This document shows positions 35,569 through 43,483 of a stretch of DNA of 64,000 nucleotides, in pieces. Made by a program: the position numbers and the translations under genes. Under the pieces are notes generated by a model. It ran no database searches and was not told the origin of the DNA. It was given only the letters and a program-made list of their open reading frames with translations. Position 1 is the stretch's first letter. Each line of letters opens with the position of its first letter. Origin of the DNA: Bradyrhizobium sp. sGM-13 (lineage in GTDB: Bacteria > Pseudomonadota > Alphaproteobacteria > Rhizobiales > Xanthobacteraceae); the NCBI RefSeq assembly GCF_018398875.1, contig NZ_JAGWDK010000003.1, forward strand, positions 248,001-312,000, given 5' to 3'.

Positions 35569-35919
35569 TCACTTCGCAAACGGATTCACCCAGCCTCCCC
35601 GGCCCGCTGGCGCGCGCGGCGGATAGGCCGTCTCGAGATAGCTTAAGACCTTTTCGCGGTCCTTGTCGTCGAGCGGCGGCATGTTGTGGCGGCGGATCAT
35701 CAGGTTGATCGAATCCTCCCACTGCGCACGCGTCATGCCCTGCTGCGCCACTAGGCGGAAACCGTGGCAGGCAGTGCAGGCGTAGAAGGTCTCGTCGCGG
35801 CCGGGACCTGCCGGAAACTCCTCCGGACTTTCCTCGCGTGGCGCAAAGCTTGTCTGCGCCGTGGCCGGCATGATCCAGAGCGCGCCGGCCATCGCGAACC
35901 ACACCAAGCGCTGCATCAT
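35569..35919 (-). CDS. Periplasmic cytochrome c, SorB-like
   Basis: 116 residues. A signal peptide (MMQRLVWFAMAGALWIMPATA) precedes a single heme c site CTACH in DETFYACTACHGFRLVAQQG; the distal methionine is probably in RRHNMPPLDDKDREKVLSYL. It overlaps the stop of the molybdenum sulfite dehydrogenase gene (ATGA), as expected for the electron-accepting subunit of a SorAB-type enzyme. A second in-frame ATG follows at once. Expected localisation is periplasmic, passing electrons to a soluble cytochrome or oxidase. Confidence 0.87.
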   Translation of the reverse strand: MMQRLVWFAMAGALWIMPATAQTSFAPREESPEEFPAGPGRDETFYACTACHGFRLVAQQGMTRAQWEDSINLMIRRHNMPPLDDKDREKVLSYLETAYPPRAPAGRGGWVNPFAK

Positions 35920-37214
35920 CCGACCAGCACAGCGATGCGGTGCATGGCGTTGCCGCCATAGCCTTGCGGATTCCAGAAGCCGGCCTGATGCGGCTGCATC
36001 GCGCCTTTGGAATCGGTGGCGCGCGCCCAGATCTCGAAATAGCCGTCACTCGGCAGTTTCAAGGTCGCGGTCCAGCGCTGCCAATCATACTTGTTCTTCG
36101 GTTTCTCAAGCGTGGCCCGCTGCCAGCTCGCGCCGAAATCGGTCGAGATATCCACCTGCTTGACGGTGAGATCGCCGGCCCAGGAGGCGCCCCGCAGCTT
36201 CAGCTCCTTGGTGCCGGCCGCGAACTTGGCGCCGTTCGCAGGATTGGTGATGATCGAGCGCACCGGCATCGATTCCAGAATGCGGAAGTTTGCCGGATCG
36301 GCCTTGCCGCCGGGCACCATCGGCTTGATGGGAGTGCGATAGGAAAATTCGGTCATGCCGGGGCCGTCATGCTCGCGGTCGCGGATGGTGATGCGCGTCA
36401 GCCATTTCTGCGAGGCCGAGCCTGACCAGCCCGGCACGATCAGGCGTACCGGCCCGCCATGGATGTTCGGCAGCGGCTTGCCGTTCATGCCCCACACGAT
36501 CATCGTGTTCGGATCCATTGCCTTCTCCAACCGCACACCGCGCGAGATGGTCGGCTTATTGGCGTCGCCCGACAGATGAAGATCGGCCGCATAGTGTGCG
36601 GTGTATTTTGCGGATGGCTTCAGGCCCGCTTTCTTGAGCAGATCGGCGAGCGGCACGCCGGTCCATTCGGCGCAGCCGGCGCCGCCATTGGTCCACTGGT
36701 TGCCGCGCGCCGGCGGTGAGAACTGTGAGCGGCCGTTGCCGCCGCATTCCAGCACCATGCGCCGCGTCACGGCCTTGTATTTCGATTTCAACTCGCCGAG
36801 CGTGATCTCTATCCTGTTGTTGACCTCGCCATCGATGGTGATCTTCCAGGCGTCCGGATCCTTCGTCTCCTCGGGGATCTGCCCGTTGTTGCGGATGTAG
36901 AATTTCTCGATCGGCGTGGTGTCGTCGTCGAGCAGGCTTTCGGGCGTCTCGGCGACCAGCGGCTTTTCGCCGAGCACGACGAGGCCTTCGTGCTTACCAG
37001 GATATTTCAGGTATTGCGGTCCCTTGGCCGGAGGGGGCGCGGCGGGAGCGGCCTGCGCATGGGCTTGAGGGATTCCGCCGCCGTTGCGTGAGAGCGGCAT
37101 GGCGCCTCCAAGGACGGCGCCGATCGCAGCGAGTCCTGAACTTCCCAATAATCTGCGCCGGCTCGTACTAAAATTGTTGCCATTGGGCGCATCGCGCCCG
37201 GACTCCCGTGCCAT
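35916..37214 (-). CDS. Sulfite dehydrogenase molybdopterin subunit (SorA/SoxC-like)
   Basis: 432 residues from ATG 37214, with GGGAGGATATC ahead. A Tat signal contains SRRRLLGSSGLAAIGAVLGG. The oxidoreductase molybdopterin domain shows FYIRNNGQIPE, the Mo-ligand cysteine in RMVLECGGNGRSQFSPPARG, and GCAEWTGVPLADLLKKAGLK. IHGGPVRLIVPGWSGSASQK and the C-terminal Mo-co dimerisation domain follow. It would oxidise sulfite to sulfate in the periplasm and hand electrons to the overlapping cytochrome gene. No other sox genes are near, which favours a SorAB-type unit over a Sox complex. Confidence 0.9.
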   Translation of the reverse strand: MARESGRDAPNGNNFSTSRRRLLGSSGLAAIGAVLGGAMPLSRNGGGIPQAHAQAAPAAPPPAKGPQYLKYPGKHEGLVVLGEKPLVAETPESLLDDDTTPIEKFYIRNNGQIPEETKDPDAWKITIDGEVNNRIEITLGELKSKYKAVTRRMVLECGGNGRSQFSPPARGNQWTNGGAGCAEWTGVPLADLLKKAGLKPSAKYTAHYAADLHLSGDANKPTISRGVRLEKAMDPNTMIVWGMNGKPLPNIHGGPVRLIVPGWSGSASQKWLTRITIRDREHDGPGMTEFSYRTPIKPMVPGGKADPANFRILESMPVRSIITNPANGAKFAAGTKELKLRGASWAGDLTVKQVDISTDFGASWQRATLEKPKNKYDWQRWTATLKLPSDGYFEIWARATDSKGAMQPHQAGFWNPQGYGGNAMHRIAVLVG

Positions 37215-37605
37215 GATATCCTCCCTCATTGCCCTATGCCGGGCTTTTTGGCCGCAGTTCCCTTCGGGGAAACCCGGCTGGCGGGAGTATTCGCGTTTTG
37301 CTGCCTTGCCGCAAGACGGCCTGGAGCAGCCGCCGCGCGCGATTCTGCGCTTCGAGGCGTCCGGCATTGGCGTCAATTTGTCGCTCGACAGGGCCCACAA
37401 ACCTTGCGAGATTCGCAAAATGCGACCGCCGCACAAGAAAGGCGGGACATGCTTGTCGTCAGACTCTTGTCATTAGACTTGCATTGCTCGCAACTTCTGT
37501 ACTGGCAGCAATCATCATCACAGGTCGCTGAGGGGCAGTATCGTCGTCTATCGAGGCATCGCCCGATAGCCGCCAAGTCAAAGTTGGAAACAGCGGAGAC
37601 CTGCC
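37215..37605. other. Divergent intergenic region, nothing distinct
   Basis: About 390 bases between the sulfite dehydrogenase gene and the following hypothetical gene. It should hold both promoters. I see short spurious frames but no repeat, hairpin or convincing -35/-10 pair. Confidence 0.4.
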
Positions 37606-37923
37606 ATGACTAGTATCGAAGAAGCTCCGGGCAAGCTCGTTCTGAAAGCGGGCTCGACCACGCTTACGTTCGACAAGGATGCCGGCAAGGCGATACTGCA
37701 GAAGAAAATGCTGCTGTGGAACAAGAAGCCTGTCGAGTTCCCGCTCTCCGAAATCGACGATATCGCGGTGAAGTCCGAGGTGGACGGTCTTTCAGGCGCA
37801 CCAATCCACCACAGCGTCATGCACAGGCGCAATGGCGAGATCACCGTCCTGACAACCGAGGAAGCCCAGGACGCCGCCGAGACGGTCAAGAAGCTGCGCG
37901 GATTTGTCGGACTGCAGAGCTGA
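37606..37923 (+). CDS. Conserved hypothetical protein, 105 residues
   Basis: ATG 37606 follows GGAG by seven bases. The protein (MTSIEEAPGKLVLKAGSTTL...) is predicted to be mostly beta-strand, with LVLKAGSTTLTFDKDAGKAI, PVEFPLSEIDDIAVKSEVDG and NGEITVLTTEEAQDAAETVK, ending in a helix (VKKLRGFVGLQS). The pattern of short strands and one terminal helix is compatible with a PH-like fold. There is no signal peptide or membrane segment. Function unknown. Confidence 0.7.
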   Translation: MTSIEEAPGKLVLKAGSTTLTFDKDAGKAILQKKMLLWNKKPVEFPLSEIDDIAVKSEVDGLSGAPIHHSVMHRRNGEITVLTTEEAQDAAETVKKLRGFVGLQS

Positions 37924-38152
37924 GGCGCAGGACGGTTGCTGCTCGGTGTCCGCTCTTGTGCGGACACGACGGCGCGTTGTTTGACGGCACCATTTCTTTC
38001 GTTGGGACAAGCTGACATTGTCACCGCTCCCGATGGGTGTCCGCCGGCGAAGCAACCCGCAGTCGGAACGATGTCCGTTCGTCGGGGCTTGTAGCGGCGA
38101 GACCGATTGCCCGCCTCTTAGGCTCACACGGTCACATCCAAGGAGCAACAAC

Positions 38153-38341
38153 ATGACCCTACACATCCCCGAGGAACCTTCTACCAAGTTGATCGACCGG
38201 AATCTCTTCGCGATCGTGGGCAACACGATGCCGCCTCGAGATCCTGAGGAAGACGATGAAGACGAAGAGGACGAAGAGGAAGAGGACGAAGAAGAGGGCG
38301 CAGACGAAGCCCCTGTCGTACGCGAGCCGGACGAAGACTAA
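38153..38341 (+). CDS. Small highly acidic protein
   Basis: 62 residues from ATG 38153, with AAGGAG seven bases upstream. The first half is ordinary (MTLHIPEEPSTKLIDRNLFA, then IVGNTMPPRDPEE). The second half is an almost pure Asp/Glu run of about 22 residues, ending in APVVREPDED. There is no recognised domain, and the tail is expected to be disordered. The good ribosome site argues for a real gene despite the low complexity. The 230 bases ahead contain only a small GTGTCCG/CGGACAC hairpin at 37946-37967. Confidence 0.6.
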   Translation: MTLHIPEEPSTKLIDRNLFAIVGNTMPPRDPEEDDEDEEDEEEEDEEEGADEAPVVREPDED

Positions 38342-38451
38342 GCCAGATGCTTTGGCATAGCCTGCGTTTCGGAAACAGTTGGCGCGCTGGCCACTGGGAT
38401 GCGCATCAAGCGAACGCCCGCCGACCACTCTGAACTGATCGGTCGACTGCT

Positions 38452-38556
38452 CTAGATATGAAACTTCAGCCTGTCGACGATCTTGCCGACCACCTTGCGC
38501 TCCGCACGCATCGCGAGGCCGACCAGATTGAGCTCGGCACGGATCACGCCTTTAAC
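38452..38556 (-). pseudogene. DUF2000 3'-end fragment 1
   Basis: About 105 bases match the last 105 bases of the intact DUF2000 gene at 42936 in the same orientation, with about a dozen mismatches. On the minus strand it reads IRAELNLVGLAMRAERKVV, then GKIVDRLKFHI and a TAG stop, so most changes keep the protein sequence. The 5' part of the gene is absent; homology ends near TTAAC. The rest of the 38342-38919 gap shows nothing else recognisable. Confidence 0.8.
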
Positions 38557-38919
38557 TCCTCAAAGCCCCCGGGGTGAGCGATGCGTGATGTGGCCCCGCT
38601 CTCTTATTGCTGAGGCATGTCAGCGGTGCTGACACGAGATGCTGCTCCAAGCGTCGCGCCTCGTGACCTTCGTAGTGACACGTCCGGAAATAGGGCGTAC
38701 TCATGTGTTGCACTGATCACGGCCTCAGCCGTCTTAGGCGTAAGCCCGCAAATGACACCGGGAACGACGACCGGTTCGTCGAACAAGCAGAAGCGGTGCT
38801 TTGGCATAGCTCAAATATCGTCTGATCAGCGCCGAGCAAGGCGCAGGATTCCAATCGCGAAATCGCGCAAGGCTGCGATAAACAAACTCAAGGGGGCGTT
38901 CTCAAAGAGGAGAATTGCC

Positions 38920-39951
38920 ATGAAATTTCGCGCAACATTGCTTTTTGCGGTCGCACTTGGCGGCGTTTCCGCCGTAGCTGCCCCTGCCAGAATTGCTGCG
39001 GCTGAGCCTGACAGCCAGATCACCATCCTCTACGACGCTTTCGGCAGCGATGCCGCGATGAAGAAGGATTGGGGCTTCTCCGCGCTCGTGGAAATCTCCG
39101 GCAAGCGAATCCTGTTCGACACGGGCAACGATCCAGACATCTTCGCGACCAACATCAAGGCAAAGGGCGTTGACCTCACTAGCATCGATTTCGTGGTTCT
39201 GTCACATCGCCACTCCGATCACATGGCTGGCTTGAACCATGTTCTGAGCGTGAATCCGACGGTGAAGATCTATGCACCTAGGGAAGCATTCGGAATCTAT
39301 GGCTCGTCGCTGCCATCGAGCTTCTACCGAAAGGACGAATCCTTGCCGCTCGGGATGCGCTACTACGACGGCAAGCCGCCGGAAGTCATGAAGTTTGGCA
39401 CCGCGTGGCAGGGAGCCAACATCGAGCTGATCGACAAGACAACGGAAATCGCCCCGGGCATTACGTTGCTCGCACTTGTGTCCGACATCCCCGGCACGAG
39501 GGAACTCAAGGAGTTGTCCCTGGCCATCAACACCTCGGACGGCATTGTGCTCGTGGTCGGCTGCGCGCACCCTGGGATCGAAAAGATCGTCGAGGCGGCA
39601 ACAGCGATCAATCCCAGAATTCGCTTGATCACCGGCGGCTTCCACCTCGTCGTCGCATCGGACGAGATCATTGCCAAGGCCGTGGCAGCGCTCAAGGAAA
39701 CGTTCAAGGTAGAGAACATCGCTCCGGGCCACTGCACCGGTGAGCCGACATTTGCAGCGTTGAAGCAGGCCTACGGCGATCGATATCTTTATGCGGGTGT
39801 TGGCAGCTCGCTGCCGTTAGCGCCAGGCACGGGCTCTGTTGGGCGCCGTGGCGAGGGACCGGTGCTCCAGAAAGATGATCTGGCCACCTATCGGAAGCTG
39901 GCCCGCCGCGAAGACCCCTTCGGTATCCTTCGGGCGCGGCAACCACGATGA
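38920..39951 (+). CDS. Secreted MBL-fold metallo-hydrolase
   Basis: 343 residues from ATG 38920 (AAAGAGGAGA just upstream); the open frame before it is not protein-like. A Sec signal peptide (MKFRATLLFAVALGGVSAVA...) is followed by a metallo-beta-lactamase fold with the metal motif VVLSHRHSDHMAGLNH (HxHxDH). VVGCAHPGIEKIVEAATAIN and the later ENIAPGHCTGEPTF supply further metal ligands. It resembles the 7,8-dihydropterin-6-methyl-4-beta-aminobenzene synthase-like branch of the MBL superfamily. Substrate unknown. It lies between two DUF2000 fragments. Confidence 0.87.
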   Translation: MKFRATLLFAVALGGVSAVAAPARIAAAEPDSQITILYDAFGSDAAMKKDWGFSALVEISGKRILFDTGNDPDIFATNIKAKGVDLTSIDFVVLSHRHSDHMAGLNHVLSVNPTVKIYAPREAFGIYGSSLPSSFYRKDESLPLGMRYYDGKPPEVMKFGTAWQGANIELIDKTTEIAPGITLLALVSDIPGTRELKELSLAINTSDGIVLVVGCAHPGIEKIVEAATAINPRIRLITGGFHLVVASDEIIAKAVAALKETFKVENIAPGHCTGEPTFAALKQAYGDRYLYAGVGSSLPLAPGTGSVGRRGEGPVLQKDDLATYRKLARREDPFGILRARQPR

Positions 39952-40027
39952 GGCATTCGAACCTATGAAGCCAGCCACCTGAGCAACGACCAAATGGACA
40001 TGGCGGCCCCGGACATATCGCACTGCG

Positions 40028-40129
40028 CTAGCTGTGAGACCTTAGCCCGTCGACGATCTTGTCGATCACCTTGCGCTCGGCGCGCATCGCAAGCCCGACG
40101 AGATTGGTGTAGTCCGCGTTGTCAGGCAT
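40028..40129 (-). pseudogene. DUF2000 3'-end fragment 2, with an open mini-frame
   Basis: 40028-40106 matches the 3' end of the intact DUF2000 gene with about six mismatches. On the minus strand an ATG at 40129 opens a 33-codon frame, MPDNADYTNLVGLAMRAERK continuing into VIDKIVDGLRSHS and TAG, whose last 25 residues are the DUF2000 C-terminus. The first eight residues are unrelated. No good ribosome site precedes the ATG, so it is probably a remnant rather than an expressed peptide. Confidence 0.72.
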
Positions 40130-40131
40130 CA

Positions 40132-40157
40132 AGCCCGCCGGGATGAACCGGCGGGCT
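40132..40157 (-). terminator. Stem-loop after the NTF2-like gene
   Basis: AGCCCGCCGG and CCGGCGGGCT form a perfect 10-bp stem with a 6-base loop, 30 bases after the stop of the minus-strand NTF2-like gene. Only TTG follows, so termination may be weak. Confidence 0.6.
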
Positions 40158-40186
40158 CTGCTGTGTTCGGATTGATGTATTTCAGC

Positions 40187-40633
40187 CTATGCTGCGCTTT
40201 TTGCAGGCGACGCAGCTCCTGTCACGCCGATCTGGTTCAGCAATGTGAGCATGTCGAAATAGTGCGTCGCGCTCCTGACCTTTCCACCTTCTACCTGGAA
40301 GATTTCGCAAGCTGGCACTTCGATCGGCTTGTTCGATGCCGCAATGGCACCGGTCGGCGTCTGCAGCGGCCCGGTGTGAACGCCCTTCCATACGAGTTCC
40401 AAGACGACGCTATCGTTGCTGACAAACTCGCGGATGAATGTCCCCTTTGAGTCGGGGAATGCCTGGGCCCAACCCTCGAGCGCTTCGATGATCTGACCCG
40501 AGCCCTCCAAGCGACGGCTCGTTGCCTTTTCGTCATACACGGCGTCGGCAGCCAACAAGCCTCTCATCTCGTTCCAGTTCTTGTTGTTGTATGCGGTAAC
40601 GGTGGCTTTTGCGATTTCAATGACGTCCGCCAT
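40187..40633 (-). CDS. NTF2-like / SnoaL-like protein
   Basis: 148 residues from ATG 40633, behind GGAGGA. The cone-shaped alpha+beta fold of the SnoaL/NTF2 superfamily is visible: IEIAKATVTAYNNKNWNEMR, LLAADAVYDEKATSRRLEGS, then FVSNDSVVLELVWKGVHTGP and CEIFQVEGGKVRSATHYFDM. Such proteins are small isomerases, hydrolases or binding modules; nothing here fixes the role. It is a single gene bounded by DUF2000 fragments on both sides, with a hairpin after its stop. Confidence 0.82.
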   Translation of the reverse strand: MADVIEIAKATVTAYNNKNWNEMRGLLAADAVYDEKATSRRLEGSGQIIEALEGWAQAFPDSKGTFIREFVSNDSVVLELVWKGVHTGPLQTPTGAIAASNKPIEVPACEIFQVEGGKVRSATHYFDMLTLLNQIGVTGAASPAKSAA

Positions 40634-40904
40634 AGCTGATCCTCCAACTGGCGCCAAAGACACGCGGCGCCACAAGCAAACCATGCTCGCTCTTGGCGCG
40701 GCGGTCGGGCGCAGGGCACCGCTCCCAGCCGCTCACTTTGTCTTGTGCGTGGCGAGAAAGGTTCAAGTCCTTGCATTCGGCGCGCCCAAGACAGAGGTGG
40801 TAGCCAATAAAATAAATCCGCTCGCACGGCACGCTGGTAACTGCGTACTCAAATGGGTGTCGCTGCCGCGTGCAATTCGCACCACCGGCTCCGTGCACGC
40901 CGAT

Positions 40905-41002
40905 TGGCATTGAGTTCAGCGCGCGCATCGGTAAGGGGCAACCGATTGCTCTCGCATCGTTCGGAACGCCGCGGCTGGTGGCATCATGCGTAATCTTGAT
41001 TA
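40905..41002 (-). pseudogene. Decayed DUF2000 fragment 3
   Basis: The bases at 40968-41000 align with 43043-43075 inside the intact DUF2000 gene with about seven mismatches in 33. On the minus strand they read IKITHDATSR, against FKTTHDAANR in the intact protein. Weaker similarity (MRALNSMPIGVHG against IRAELNLVGLAM) continues to about 40905. Same orientation as the other fragments. The rest of the 40634-41065 gap has no recognisable feature. Confidence 0.5.
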
Positions 41003-41065
41003 TCGTGGGGCGGGGCGCAGTTCATCAGAAGCCGCGCCCGGCGCAGGCCAGACGCATTCCTATTC

Positions 41066-41932
41066 TCAGCGTGCGTCGACCCTGTAAGCCACAACAGTGC
41101 CCTCCATCATCATCGGGATCACGACGATCCCATCCGGTCCGATCCCGAGGTCGGCGCTCCCCTTGGCGAGCGGAAGAAGGCGCGTCGCTGTGCCATTGCT
41201 CGCGATGCGGAATAGCCCGCCGGTCATCCAATCGGTGGCAAGATAGCCGCCCTTGCCATCGGGTTCGACGCCGTCGAGATTACCGACTGGTGTCGAGCTA
41301 CCCAGATCGGACACTTTCTTCGTCGCGAGATCGACCACCTTCATGCGGCCGGGCACCTTCGTTGAGAAGTCAGGCGCCATCTTGCCCCACGACGCAACCA
41401 CAAGCCGGCCGTCCTCGACGAGGAGCCCATTCGGATTTTCGAGCGCGTCATCCTGCATCAGGAGAGACAGCTTGCCGCCGTCGAGCACCCAAATGCTGTT
41501 TGACACCATATCGGAAGCGTAGATCCGTCCGCTCTTGTCAGCCGCGAGGTCGTTCAAGAACTTGGATCCGGGTGCCTCGAACCGGTTCAGGACTTCGCCC
41601 TTGGCGAGGTCGATTTCCGCAATCCGGTCCACATCTGCGACGTACAGCTTGCCACCGGCAAGGGCCAGCCCGGTCGGACTGTCTAGTCCCTTGATCCACT
41701 CGATTGTTACGACCTTTCCATCCGGCCCGAGTTTTGAAACGAAGCCGTTGCCATCCTTTTTCATCGGATCGCCGTTAACGTTCGACACATAGACGGCCCC
41801 CGCAGCGCGGTCGAATACCGCCGATTCGGGGTTCTTGAAGCCACTCGCCTCCCACAGCTTCTGAGGTTCCGCGGCGCTGGCGCTGAAGGTAAGAACAGCT
41901 AACATTAATGCGGAGAGCTGAGGTGTCCTCAT
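41066..41932 (-). CDS. Secreted SMP-30/gluconolactonase-like beta-propeller protein
   Basis: 288 residues with a signal peptide (MRTPQLSALMLAVLTFSASA). Repeated blades show the pattern NPESAVFDRAAGAVYVSNVN, LDSPTGLALAGGKLYVADVD, FLNDLAADKSGRIYASDMVS and NLDGVEPDGKGGYLATDWMT, typical of SMP-30/NHL-type six-bladed propellers, with Glu/Asn/Asp ligands for a calcium ion (PESAVF, FLNDLA, NLDGVE). It could be a lactonase or a non-enzymatic propeller. A single gene between two DUF2000 fragments; its upstream region (41933-42105) shows nothing else. Confidence 0.82.
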   Translation of the reverse strand: MRTPQLSALMLAVLTFSASAAEPQKLWEASGFKNPESAVFDRAAGAVYVSNVNGDPMKKDGNGFVSKLGPDGKVVTIEWIKGLDSPTGLALAGGKLYVADVDRIAEIDLAKGEVLNRFEAPGSKFLNDLAADKSGRIYASDMVSNSIWVLDGGKLSLLMQDDALENPNGLLVEDGRLVVASWGKMAPDFSTKVPGRMKVVDLATKKVSDLGSSTPVGNLDGVEPDGKGGYLATDWMTGGLFRIASNGTATRLLPLAKGSADLGIGPDGIVVIPMMMEGTVVAYRVDAR

Positions 41933-42105
41933 GGTAGCCTCCTCGTGCTGCCCCGACGAACGAACAAGCCTGTCACGGCAAGCGTTCCTCGGCTTTTCTC
42001 TTAAATTGCAGCGCCGGGTTAGACGGGCAGATCAGCGTCTTGCGATGAGCTCGACTGTTGGCGCGGCGATCACTGCACCCACGATGGTGCGGTGCGACGA
42101 TTGAC

Positions 42106-42212
42106 TTACCAAGTCAACTCAGCGGTTAGCGCGTAGGCTGCTTTGAGGTCACCCTTCAACGAGGCCGCCATGGCACAATGCCCGGCCGCCAGCTCAGGCT
42201 TGCTCGAAACGC
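42106..42212 (-). pseudogene. Possible gene remnant fused to a DUF2000 fragment
   Basis: The minus strand reads GVSSKPELAAGHCAMAASLK, then GDLKAAYALTAELTW and a stop. This looks like the C-terminus of a real protein but has no start of its own; the frame enters the DUF2000 fragment at 42213 out of register. I do not recognise the parent. Within it, ATG 42169 would give only about 20 codons. Confidence 0.3.
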
Positions 42213-42303
42213 CTAGCTGTGAAACTTCAGCCCGTCGACGATCTTGTCGACCACCTTGCGCTCGGCACGGACAGCGATCCCGACCAGATTGAACTCGGCG
42301 CGG
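42213..42303 (-). pseudogene. DUF2000 3'-end fragment 4
   Basis: 91 bases match the 3' end of the intact gene with about 11 mismatches. They encode FRAEFNLVGIAVRAERKVV then DKIVDGLKFHS and TAG on the minus strand. Homology stops abruptly at 42303, 43 bases before the GNAT gene stop. The intact gene begins 630 bases further right. Confidence 0.8.
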
Positions 42304-42345
42304 AAAGCCGCAGGCAGTTTCGCCCCCTGCCCTTGCCGTCACTGA

Positions 42346-42864
42346 TCAGCTCAGCGGATTCCGAAAGTCTGCTTTCATCACATAGTTTTCGTAGGCCTGA
42401 TCGGCGATCACAAAATCCGTGGAGCCGATACTGGTAAAGCCATGCCGGAGATAGAAGTCGACGGCTCGGCGGTTTTGGGCCTCAACTGTCAGCCAGGCGT
42501 TTTCGCCGCCCATGCGCCTGCAGTGGTCCAGGGCACGACACAACAGCGCGCAGCCCCTTCCGCCCGACTGGTGCCTCGGCTGAACATACAGGGTCGTGAT
42601 TTCCAGCGGCGAGCACTCGGCCAGCGCGGGCGCGGCCGTCGAACAGACCGTCACGAAACCATCAATTCCGGTCCGGTTCTCCGATACCCAGATCGCAAGA
42701 TCGGGGTCGCCAATCGCGTTACGAAACTTTTGCGCCGTGAATTCCGCAAGGACATAGTCCGCGAATACCGGGCTGACGCCGTCGCGGAGATAGGTGTTCA
42801 CCCAAACTTCGATACCCACGGCGGCCAAACTGGACGCGTCTCGTTCTTCAGCCTTCCTGATCAT
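42346..42864 (-). CDS. GNAT family N-acetyltransferase
   Basis: 172 residues. The acetyl-CoA loop lies in ITTLYVQPRHQSGGRGCALL (QxxGxG/A-like), preceded by strand 4. IRKAEERDASSLAAVGIEVW is the N-terminal GNAT motif, and LTVEAQNRRAVDFYLRHGF is the C-terminal motif B. The substrate cannot be predicted. It lies between DUF2000 fragment 4 and the intact DUF2000 gene, 70 bases from the latter, so it is the nearest cassette-like gene to the intact copy. Confidence 0.88.
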   Translation of the reverse strand: MIRKAEERDASSLAAVGIEVWVNTYLRDGVSPVFADYVLAEFTAQKFRNAIGDPDLAIWVSENRTGIDGFVTVCSTAAPALAECSPLEITTLYVQPRHQSGGRGCALLCRALDHCRRMGGENAWLTVEAQNRRAVDFYLRHGFTSIGSTDFVIADQAYENYVMKADFRNPLS

Positions 42865-42935
42865 GCCCGCTCACATCCTTCCCCAATGCCTTCAAGGCGT
42901 CCGCGGGCCGCTTTGAATTTATCGACGCCGCCGCA

Positions 42936-43346
42936 CTAGCTGTGAAACTTCAGCCCGTCGACGATCTTGTCGATCACCTTGCGCTCGGCGCGCATCGCGA
43001 GGCCGACGAGGTTGAGCTCTGCGCGGATCACGCCCTTAACCACCTCGCGGTTGGCGGCGTCATGCGTGGTCTTGAACATGTCCTCGGTATAGACCGCGGG
43101 CGTGACGTTACGGGCGAGCGCCCGTTCGAGCGCGCGGGACAGTGCCGGACGATCGGCGCCGTAGATCAGGATTGGCTGGCCGATCAGCGAAAGATATCTG
43201 GTGCCTGAGCCGTCGCCGTAGGGCTCGCCGATACATTCAGGAAACGCCGCGGCAATGCCGCCGGCGAGGAAGCATGCGACGTTGAGCTTCTGCCAGGCTT
43301 CGAGATCGGTCCGGATCACGACCGCGATCTTGGTGGCGAATTGCAT
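42936..43346 (-). CDS. DUF2000 domain protein
   Basis: 136 residues, the full family length. MQFATKIAVVIRTDLEAWQK, LNVACFLAGGIAAAFPECIG and YLSLIGQPILIYGADRPALS are typical of DUF2000, a PTH2-like alpha/beta fold of unknown function. The C-terminus, from RAELNLVGLAMRAERKVIDK to the stop, is the part repeated as fragments to the left. Cytoplasmic by sequence. A dispersed repeat lies just upstream of its start. Confidence 0.85.
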   Translation of the reverse strand: MQFATKIAVVIRTDLEAWQKLNVACFLAGGIAAAFPECIGEPYGDGSGTRYLSLIGQPILIYGADRPALSRALERALARNVTPAVYTEDMFKTTHDAANREVVKGVIRAELNLVGLAMRAERKVIDKIVDGLKFHS

Positions 43347-43366
43347 GATGTCTCCGCTGTGACGAC

Positions 43367-43470
43367 GTCATTCCGGGCGATGCGAAGCGTCGAGCCCGGA
43401 ATCCATCAGGCCACACGTTCCATGGTGAAAATGGATTCCGGGCTCGCGCTAACGCACCCCCCGGAATGAC
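43367..43470. repeat. Dispersed CATTCCGG palindromic element, copy 3 (variant)
   Basis: Ends GTCATTCCGGGCGATGCGAA and CCCCCGGAATGAC as in the other copies, but the middle is different (CCCGGAATCCATC / ATGGATTCCGGG). It lies between the DUF2000 and DUF4189 genes. Confidence 0.75.
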
Positions 43471-43483
43471 AATAGCAAAATAA

